Source: Blepharisma stoltei
Taxonomy: Eukaryota; Ciliophora; Heterotrichea; Heterotrichida; Blepharismidae
DNA: 64,000 nucleotides
Reading direction: 5' to 3'
Assembly: GCA_914767885.1 (NCBI GenBank)
Contig: CAJZBQ010000019.1
Location: 124,001 to 188,000, forward strand
This document shows positions 57,070 to 64,000 of the stretch, piece after piece. The notes under the pieces are model-generated. The model did no database searches, was not told where the DNA came from, and worked only from the letters and a program-made list of their open reading frames with translations. Positions within the stretch are counted from its first letter, which is position 1, and the number at the start of each line of letters is the position of its first letter. The translations under genes were made by a program, and so were the position numbers.

Positions 57070-57313
57070 TACTTTGCCCAAGACCAAACAACAAATTTTT
57101 ATATTTTTTTATAAATATAATTATATTATAATTAAAGAGATTTCTAGCTAATTTTATTGAATATTAGACAACTTGCTTTTAAACATCAATTTTATAAAAA
57201 AATCAATTAGATTTTATTTTCAAATATTTAAAATAAAACTTTTTTGGATAAAATAGCCTCACTTTAAGACCGAGCAAAAATTCTTGCTCACTCTTAAAGT
57301 GGTGAGAGTAAGA
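57070..57313. mobile_element. Degenerate MITE-like element
   Basis: The interior shares TTTTATTGAATATTAGACAAC-like sequence with the family 1 core. A hairpin CTCACTTTAAGACCGAGCAA with its complement lies at the right end before GAGTAAG. The left end is weak (TACTTTGCCCAAGACC). Flanks 56841-57069 and 57314-57786 are AT-rich without a gene. Confidence 0.5.
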
Positions 57314-57786
57314 TAATTGATGTCTATTTCCTATATAAATAAATTCAATGATTTAGATCTGCATTAAAAACAATTATTTACTATTATTTTAAGTAAGTAT
57401 TTAGTCGACCTCTTTTAAAATCAGCATTAAGTAAGCCAGCGTCAAAATTGCGAAAGAAGAGGGATTCATACTGTAAATAGAAAATAGCATGCCATAAACC
57501 ATTTGCAAATAAATTATAAAACTTGGACTAAGAAAAAAATCACAGCAATCAATGCTTGAAATTTACTGACAATGTTATAAAGAAATCTTATTATAAAATC
57601 TGATTATATTCTGCTAAATAATCTGCCACAATCCAATTTTTGTGTAGAATGCTGCGATTTAAATACAATAAACAAGTAAAACGATCTTATTCTAGATTTC
57701 TGATGTAAAAATTAAATAAAATTTGATAGAACTTATTAGATTTTAAAATTTGACTACTACTAGTTATTATTTTTAAGTGATTCTTC

Positions 57787-58140
57787 CTTCAGCAGGATGC
57801 AAACCTAACCTTTTAACTTCCGATTGGTGCCGTCAGCAGTCCTCCTATCTAGCAAGCATTTCAGAAAACTAGCCAAAAGGGCCAGAAATTCTTTTTTGGA
57901 CGGTTTGACCTATCCGAGCCTAAGTCCGCTCGCACTCCAGCTAGGATTCACCCTCCTCAGGTGTGCTAGGTAGTAAAAAAATATGTTTCCTAAATATCCT
58001 TAGGCCATATGCTGTAATTCATATTGGCATTGGATACGAGTCCACGTGGGAAACTAAACCTTATAATAGTAAATATCACGAAGGAGGAAGGGCTCACAGA
58101 GAGAACCATCCATACACAGCCATTTTATTATTGTTAAAAT
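57787..58140. repeat. SINE-like repeat, family 1, copy b
   Basis: Begins CAGCAGGATG and shares the 3' tail with 29490-29575 (TATAATAGTAAATATCACGA to CACAGCCATTTTATTA). No coding potential. Confidence 0.65.
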
Positions 58141-58311
58141 TTGACAATTTCATTATAGATTGATAGGACTTGATGCTGTTGCTTATCTATTAAGAAGAGG
58201 AGCCTTAACTCTAATTTATAGAGCTTTTATGTGATAATAATTAAGTAAAATACAGTTTACCATTTAAGGCATATTCACAATACTGATTGTTTTAGCAAAG
58301 TATAAAAATTA

Positions 58312-59665
58312 ATGGAACCCAGAAAGACTAGACTCGACGTACCAACGAACAATAGCAGCGGATCGTTCCCAGAAGACTTCATAGGCAGGAGCTGGGATGG
58401 GACCAACAACACAACCAGGAGCAGCTCCCGATCAGATCTCATCCATGCATCAGTATCTCAATGCCTAGCTCCACCCATTAAAAAACCCTACCAGCTCTTG
58501 CTTATTGAATAGAAATTAAAATTTATTTTAAATCGAAAATTATCCACTGAAAGCATTTTTTTTTATATAATTTTAGTTTTAATATATCCTAGGCTTGGAG
58601 TGTCCAAAAATTTACCATGCATTCAATTAATAGCATATAACAATACACTATTCTTTAATAAATGGAGTAAGCGGAATTCTTGACGAAGAGCCTTCATTAT
58701 CTTACAGTGAAGAGTTCGACCCAAATAACCCCGATTTTGAATTTTCCATCACAAACGTTCCTTTCCTCTGCAGATCCAAATCAGGCAGCAAGAGAGCACA
58801 ACAATTTATAGCACGAAGTCGACCAGAAGAAATCGAGCACATCGTAGAGGTCGTTTCCCCACATCTCGGCGAACTGATGTCAGACCTCTACGGAAACTAT
58901 ATGTGCCAGACTCTCTTTCAGAGCTGCTCCGCAAGGCAACGCCTAACCCTTCTGAATGGAATGAAGGACGACCTAATTTCAGTCTCCAAGAACCCTCGAG
59001 GGACCCATTCCTTGCAGACTGTAATCCGTCTTGCCAGTCTGCCTGAAGAAGAAGCAGTCTACCAGCGAGCTTTCCAAGGCCATATTGTTCGTCTCTCCAT
59101 GGAAACCAACGCTTCTCATGTAATTCAAAGTCTATTATCCACCCTCAAAAACCGTCATTTTATCATCCGCGAAATCGTAGGCCACATCAGAGAGCTTGCA
59201 CTAGACAAGCTGGGCTTATGTGTAATCAAAAAATGCGTCAACGATCCCCAAGTTTTCAATGAGCTGCTTGGCCAGGCCATTGTTCTGATGCAAGATCCAT
59301 ACGGAAACTACGCACTTCAGCATATGATTGATACTTGGCAAGAAGAGTGCTCTTTTCAAATCATTAATTGCATTAAAGGAAAAGTCGTGCAGCTTTGTAT
59401 TCAGAAGTACTCGTCAAATGTAATGGAAAAGTGCTTGAAAGAGGAAAGAATGAGGAGGGAGATCATCAATGAACTCATAGCTGGCGGAAAAATTCAAGTC
59501 TTGCTAGGGTGTCCATATGGCTGCTACGTGCTGAGGACTGCTGCGCTTGAAGCTGAGCCTGAGCTCAGAGAGGGCTTAAGGAGAGCAATTACTGCAGTGA
59601 TTCCTCAGATCCACCAGAAGAAGCTCAAGCCGCGATGGGATGAAATTTTATCTTATCTTAGTTAA
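58312..59665 (+). CDS. Pumilio/PUF RNA-binding protein with IES
   Basis: ATG 58312: MEPRKTRLDVPTNNSSGSFP, a disordered N-terminus. TA excision of 58489-58650 gives KKPYSLINGVSGILDEEPSL. PUF repeats follow: LYGNYMCQTLFQSCS, NPRGTHSLQTVIRL, NASHVIQSLL, KLGLCVIKKCV, DPYGNYALQHMID, KYSSNVMEKCL and CPYGCYVLRTAA. The repeated Asn/Ser-x-x-x-Gln/Glu base-reading triads are visible. It binds 3' UTRs to repress or localise mRNAs. About 397 residues. Confidence 0.93.
58489..58650. other. 160-bp TA-bounded IES in PUF gene
   Basis: CCCTAC at the left, CACTATT at the right. This TA pair keeps the frame into the PUF region; others tried give stops. Confidence 0.7.
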
Positions 59666-59690
59666 GTATACTAATTCAAGTCCCTGATAT

Positions 59691-61752
59691 TTAGAACATT
59701 CTGTTAATTATTTCATTAAAACCTTCTGTTTCCATATCGTAGGACAAGGACATGGCTTCCATAAAGGAACACTCTGAGCCGTTTCTGTGTAAAAGTAAGG
59801 TGGCTACCTCAAAGTAGTCAGGATGTACCATGTCGCCTATAAATAATCCGATAGTTTTGACCTTACTTCCGTAGTAGTAAAGCTGGATTTCTATTTGCCG
59901 CTGTAAACTAGGGGCGTAATCGAGGAGCTCTATCATTTGGTCTGGATCAGAATTTCTTGGCAAATAGAGTATGCTGTGCTGAATTAATTTTGATCAAAAA
60001 ATGATGTTTATTTTCTGAAGAAAAATTTAACTTGTTTTAGCATATCACATTTTTTGTAATTTTCTCGCAAATTTTCATGATTTCTTTAATGTCTGGGGTG
60101 ACTGACTTAAAAAGGTCATAGCTTGGATTTGTTAAATACTCAGGACCTCCCCATGGAGGTGACATAAAAATAACGTCAACGTACCCAAAATTTTCAGCGA
60201 CTTCCAAGAAATCGCCTTGTGTATACTGGATCATATCACTTACTCCATATACCTCAGCATTATTCCTTAATAGCTCAATCTTTTTGGGATCTAGCTCAAT
60301 TGCAATCACTTTGTTAGTTTTAGCAAAATGCACAACGTTACCTCCAGCTCCCGAAAAGCCATCCATAATGATTTCAGCATCCTCACATGTTTTCGCTATA
60401 TGTTTTGCTATTGGCTCATGAGTCGCACTGTATCAACTTTCTTCATCCAGCTTGATCCCTTCGTCAAACTTAGAAAAAATGCTGTATCTTTGGCTTCAAT
60501 ACTTCATAGGCACCTCATCTGGCTTTGACTTCTTATTTGGATATGCCTTTGGGTCATATTTAAAATGGAGGGGCGAGCCAGCCCATCTCTTAGCTCCTGT
60601 AGCTGCATCCTGCAGAGTGCGTAGGAACCTCGAGGGAGAATGGAGTTCGGGAATGTGTATCCAGCCATGTTTTTCTTGAATTATAAAACGCAATGCTGGG
60701 CTAGCCGATCGCAAGTTTACTCCAGATCCATGATTTACCTTAAGGGTCGAGAGTTGGAAAGGGATCTCCCAGCAGAGCCAGAAATGTTTCTTGGTCAAAT
60801 CGGGACTATTTCCAAATGAAACCAGGAGTTAGCCCTGGGCTTCGGATTTTCATTTTGGCCAAGAGCTCACCAGATTAAAACCATTTGAAATTTTCATTGC
60901 GGGCAAACATTTTTAGGCATGCGACAATGTTGTATGACTCATCCACTACGGGGTGTGAGTGCAGACCTTCGCCAGGCAGGAGTTTCCTTTCTAAAGTTGT
61001 GTATAGTTGGCGAGAAGGTGATGGGGTTACAGGTGGACATAGGTCCTTCGGAATTACAGTTGACTTCTCGATAGATATGGCTTCGGACTGTCTGGGAGTA
61101 CAAAAATCTTGTCCATGATCACAATTGTTGTGTTTTTCCCAGTGCCTATCAGCTGCGTGCCTTGTTTCAGCTTAATAAAACAAGGCAGATCTTTAATCGT
61201 CTGTTGTTCAGATTGAGCGTGTTTGACATCAGATGTGCTAAAATCAGCAGCCAAATCTAAATTTATGTTAACTCCCCCCCCCCCTCCGTGAGCGAACAAA
61301 AAAATTTTGTTCGCTCACGGAGGGGGGTTAATTTTTTTTTTTTAAAAAAAATTTATATATAAATTTTATAAAAAATATTTTTTTCGAAATTTAAAAAAAT
61401 CCTAATTTGCAAAAATTGGGAAGCAAATATTAATTTAATTTGCAAAATTTATGTTTTAAAACGCAATTTGTTTAAAATTAAACAGAATTAGCTCTAGATT
61501 TCATTATACTAATTATCACTTATATATCAAAATTTTTTTCCATTAAAATTTTTTCTATTAAAAAAATTTTTGTTCACTCACGGAGGGTGGGTTTTTGGTC
61601 AAAAAATGGCGATTTTTCTAATGGTTTTGTTCGCTCACGGAGGGGGGGGGGGGGGGAGTAAGCAGAATTTCTTCATATGTTTGGCTCCCAGAATTTTTCC
61701 TAGCTTTTTTAGACGGGTGTTTTGTGTAAGACTGTGTCCGGATCCTTCTCAT
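59691..61752 (-). CDS. TGS1: Trimethylguanosine synthase (cap hypermethylase) with three inserts
   Basis: ATG 61752 (MRRIRTQSYTKHPSKKARKN), basic. TA excision of the MITE 61269-61660 gives EEILLNINLDLAADF. A retroposon-like insert (60540-61089) splits LPDSPK from AYPNKKSKPDE. The catalytic part KYWSQRYSIFSKFDEGIKLD (first Trp TGA) is followed by MDGFSGAGGNVVHFA, IAIELDPKKIELLRNNAEVY, and the hallmark MSPPWGGPEY. TA excision of 59970-60044 gives KNVILYLPRNSDPDQM. It methylates m7G caps of snRNAs and snoRNAs to trimethylguanosine. Convergent with PUF, divergent from FBPase (41 bp). Confidence 0.93.
59970..60044. other. 73-bp TA-bounded IES in TGS1
   Basis: Both ends read TATGCT inwards (a 6-bp inverted repeat). 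One TA retained gives VILYLPRN. Confidence 0.9.
60540..61089. mobile_element. SINE-like family 3 insertion in TGS1 with diverged 16-bp target duplication
   Basis: GATATGCCTTTGGGTC (60540-60555) and GATATGGCTTCGGACT (61074-61089), 12 of 16 matching, flank about 520 bp of GC-rich sequence homologous to 33200-33480 and 6591-6935. The duplicated codons (DPKAY, SPKPY) show where the exon was cut. Confidence 0.7.
61269..61660. mobile_element. MITE family 1 copy (IES) in TGS1
   Basis: About 390 bp, TA ends, CCTCCGTGAGCGAACAAAA and complement. Nearly identical interior to 8465-8857 in reverse. Excision joins TGS1 exons in frame. Confidence 0.93.
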
Positions 61753-61793
61753 AACAATTGATATTTACAAATAAATCTATTCTAATATAAACA

Positions 61794-62822
61794 ATGGCTG
61801 AGACAAAAGAGATCCATATTCCTATCGATACCAACCCAGTCACTTTGACAAGATCCATTATGATGGATCAGAGACGCAACCCAGACGCCAAAGGTGACCT
61901 GACGCAGATTCTTAACTCCATCATGCTTGCTTGCAAATTCGTCAGCAATGTAGTCAGAAAAGCTGGAATCTCCTCTCTCTATGGACTTGCTGGAAGTCAA
62001 AACGTCCAAGGCGAAGCCCAGAAGCCAATTGATATCATTGCGAACGACATTTTCATCAACTCTTTGAAATTCTCCAATAAAATCGCAGCACTGGTCAGTG
62101 AAGAAGAAGATAAAATCTACATTATGGGTGGCGCTGAGTCAGGAAAGTACATCATTGCTTTCGATCCTTTGGACGGGTCTTCCAATATTGATGTCAACGT
62201 CTCAATTGGGTCTATTTTTGCCATCTGGAAAAGACCAGATGCAAGCGCCCCAGTCTCTGCAAGAGACTTCTTGAGAAATGGGACTGAAATTGAATGTGCT
62301 GGGTACTGCATTTATGGAAGCTCCACTCAGCTTGTCCTCGCAACGAAGAACGGAAAGGTTGACTGTTTTACTTTGGATAACTCAATTGGAGACTTCATTT
62401 TGACCCATCCAAATATGAAGATCCCAGAGAGAGGGCACATCTACTCAGTTAATGAAGGAAATTCCTTGTTTTGGGACCCAGCCATCACTCATTTTGTAGA
62501 CTCAGTCAAGCATCCAGAAGACGGCAACCCTTACTCTTTAAGATATGTCGGGTCAATGGTATCAGATGTTCACAGAACTCTGCTGTACGGAGGCATTTTT
62601 ATGTACCCTGCAGATAGTAAGTCTCCTCATGGTAAACTCAGACTCCTTTACGAAGTCCTCCCAATGAGCTTTATCACTGAGCTCGCAGGCGGAAGAGCCA
62701 CTGATGGCAAGAGAAGACTGTTAGACACTGTCCCTGAGCACATCCACCAAAGGTCACCTTGCTACATTGGTAGTCCTTATGAGATTTCTCAGCTTGAAGC
62801 AGCTTATGCCAGCTTAACTTAA
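61794..62822 (+). CDS. FBP1: Fructose-1,6-bisphosphatase, class I
   Basis: ATG 61794, 342 residues, uninterrupted. Motifs: GDLTQILNSI, EAQKPIDIIANDIF, SEEEDK, the metal/active site FDPLDGSSNIDVNVSIG, YCIYGSSTQLVL, and LYEVLPMSFITELAGG near the substrate/Mg site. It hydrolyses fructose-1,6-bisphosphate in gluconeogenesis, cytosolic. Length and motif spacing match eukaryotic FBPases (about 335-340). GC and codon use are higher than in neighbouring genes, as expected of a highly expressed gene. No TGA-Trp is needed; its Trp codons are TGG. Confidence 0.97.
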   Translation: MAETKEIHIPIDTNPVTLTRSIMMDQRRNPDAKGDLTQILNSIMLACKFVSNVVRKAGISSLYGLAGSQNVQGEAQKPIDIIANDIFINSLKFSNKIAALVSEEEDKIYIMGGAESGKYIIAFDPLDGSSNIDVNVSIGSIFAIWKRPDASAPVSARDFLRNGTEIECAGYCIYGSSTQLVLATKNGKVDCFTLDNSIGDFILTHPNMKIPERGHIYSVNEGNSLFWDPAITHFVDSVKHPEDGNPYSLRYVGSMVSDVHRTLLYGGIFMYPADSKSPHGKLRLLYEVLPMSFITELAGGRATDGKRRLLDTVPEHIHQRSPCYIGSPYEISQLEAAYASLT

Positions 62823-62870
62823 TTCCTAATGGATTTAAATGGTTGAATAATTGGATCGAAAAATTAATTA

Positions 62871-64000
62871 TGGGCGACACGCGCACTCCTCTCTTAGAAA
62901 AGAATCTTGTTGTGTCAGAGCTCGACGAACTGAACCGACTCTTCAATAAATGAAGGTTTTTTAGGATGCTCTCTGCTTTATGCGGAGGAAGTGCAATCAT
63001 TCCAGCTGCAACGGATTACGAACTACACTTTTCAGAACAAAGAACTGCAGAAAACTGCCTAACTGATGACTCCTCAACTTATGCAGCTAGGGATATTGTA
63101 ATGGCCTTGAGCTTGCTTGGGATTGCATTTCTTATTCCTTACAGGTATTATTTTCTTAACTCCCCCTTGTGAGCGAGCAAAAAATTTCGCTTGTTAATTA
63201 AGGGTTAATTTTTTAAAAACTTTTTTTATAGATTTAAAACAATCATAATTTGAAAGAAATAAAATGGTGAGGTTGACAGAGCAGTTCAGAGCTATCCTAA
63301 TGAAGCTGAAAGCAGGGTCTCTGTTCCTTTTGAAGTAGGCTTTCAGGTTTGGGGATACCTTGCCGAATAGGGAAGTTTTGTTTTTACCCCAATGGATTTC
63401 CTATCCCTGCCAGATGGGCTAGATAGGCTTTGCCTACCACATGGTCTTTCCTCATAGAACCATCAAGGCACTCTACAGGCGGTGAATCTGCCCTAGGGAG
63501 TTGATTACTTGGACAGGTGTTTCAGGTCGGAAATCCAAAATGGCGATATTTTGGAGCCAAGATGGGCAGTAGCTAGTGAATTAACCGCTTATGGGCCAGC
63601 ATAATAGTTTAATTTTTTTTAAGTTTAAAATTAATATAATTTGTAAAATTTATATTTACCAATTTTTTTAAAATTTAATAAATTTCATTACTTATATAAT
63701 AAATATTTTTAATATAAAAATTTTTCTCACTTACGAAAAACTAGGGGATTTTTCCAATGGTTTCCCTAATAGAGAAGGAGTAAGTGAAAAAGGCACATTC
63801 CCAGGACATTTAGGGAACTGCCTTCTCTGAATAAACTGACTATTATGCAAGTTTTTGAAATGAGGAAAAAAGCAAGCATGGGCGAGTGGCTGGGCGATGA
63901 CATGATACCAGCAATAGTGCTTTACTGCATTTTCCCTTACCCTTGGCTCTCTGCAACTTATACTGTCCCTCAACAAATTTCTTACCAAGAAGTCGAGGTC
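62871..64000 (+). CDS. Multi-pass membrane protein, cut by window end, with nested IES
   Basis: ATG 62871: MGDTRTPLLEKNLVVSELDE. The sequence runs NKWRFFRMLSALCGGSAIIP (Trp from TGA) and a hydrophobic segment VMALSLLGIAFLIPYRYYFL. TA excision of 63157-63782 joins YYFLKWKRHIPRTFRELPSL (Trp from TGA), then MGEWLGDDMIPAIVLYCIFP and LSATYTVPQQISYQEVEV up to the edge. Family not recognised; topology suggests two or more transmembrane helices. 48 bp downstream of FBPase on the same strand. Confidence 0.82.
63157..63782. mobile_element. Degenerate MITE family 1 IES carrying a nested SINE-like copy
   Basis: 624 bp, TA ends. Left TAACTCCCCCTTGTGAGCGA, right AGAGAAGGAGTA. 63265-63610 inside is the family 2 SINE-like repeat. 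Excision restores the membrane-protein frame. Confidence 0.88.
63265..63610. repeat. SINE-like repeat, family 2, copy b (nested)
   Basis: Aligns along most of its length with 52250-52620, including CTTGCCGAATAGGGAAGTTT and the end TAACCGCTTATGGG. GC-rich inside an AT-rich element. Confidence 0.75.

Noticed and set aside
60885-61118. Plus-strand ORF across the TGS1 insert
   Set aside because: Shadow frame of a non-coding repeat, joined to antisense TGS1 sequence.
1-64000. tRNA, rRNA or other structured RNA genes
   Set aside because: I saw no convincing cloverleaf or rRNA segment by eye; a covariance-model scan would be needed.
1-64000. Frequent in-frame TGA as evidence of pseudogenes
   Set aside because: TGA occurs at conserved Trp positions in many different families, so it is recoded, not nonsense.
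1-64000. Bacterial or phage origin
   Set aside because: 15-nt introns, TFIIB, RRM, bromodomain, GSK3 and UFD2 genes exclude it; only the DUF1015 part hints at bacterial ancestry.

Overview
The window reads as germline (micronuclear) DNA of a heterotrich ciliate, most likely Blepharisma or a close relative. Three things in the sequence support this. (1) In many conserved proteins TGA falls in frame where Trp is expected (RING-CH, MFS transporter, GSK3, ankyrin, HEAT genes), while TAA and TAG are the real stops. (2) Introns are almost all 15 nt, GT...AG; at least ten can be placed exactly. (3) Coding exons are cut by AT-rich inserts with terminal inverted repeats and TA boundaries, and removing them down to one TA restores the reading frame. 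These are internal eliminated sequences (IESs), many of them MITE-like. The species name is inference from memory of heterotrich biology, not from a search.

Layout, left to right. 1-4664 (-): DEAH-box helicase running off the left edge, with three inserts. 4783-8243 (+): two tandem GSK3 kinases, the first broken by a retroposon-like insert. 8.2-9.5 kb: MITE and AT-rich DNA. 9.5-13 kb (-): two paralogous AGC-like kinases flanking a secreted Cys-rich protein gene. 13.3-20.9 kb (+): RING-CH ligase, IQ-motif protein, and a large EF-hand/calpain fusion. 20.8-22.9 kb (-): coiled-coil protein. 23-27.7 kb (+): GYF protein, TFIIB, ankyrin protein. 27.9-34.2 kb (-): Cys-rich proteins and an MFS sugar transporter, with repeats between. 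34.2-45 kb (-): compact run of a hypothetical protein, an RRM protein, UFD2-type E4 ligase, bromodomain protein, unknown basic protein and P-loop NTPase. 45.1-47.2 kb (+): HEAT-repeat phosphatase regulator. 47.2-51.3 kb (-): DUF1015/CAP chimera and a GAR-domain coiled-coil protein. 51.3-53.4 kb: retroposon-like repeats around a gene fragment. 53.5-56.4 kb (+): Pol5/MYBBP1A-like protein. 56.4-58.3 kb: repeats. 58.3-59.7 kb (+): Pumilio. 59.7-61.75 kb (-): TGS1 cap methyltransferase. 61.8 kb to the end (+): fructose-1,6-bisphosphatase and a membrane protein cut by the right edge.

The genes are ordinary, unrelated eukaryotic housekeeping and signalling genes, packed tightly (often 5-45 bp apart). 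The unusual content is the insert landscape. There are at least four MITE families, small TA-bounded IESs of 57-160 bp, several palindromic elements, a 1.1-kb fold-back inside a coding exon, and GC-richer SINE-like retroposons. Two of those retroposons, plus a third insert of different character, carry 10-16 bp target-site duplications inside conserved exons, and one retroposon is nested in a MITE. None of these genes could be translated without DNA elimination, so a somatic (macronuclear) version must differ from this sequence.
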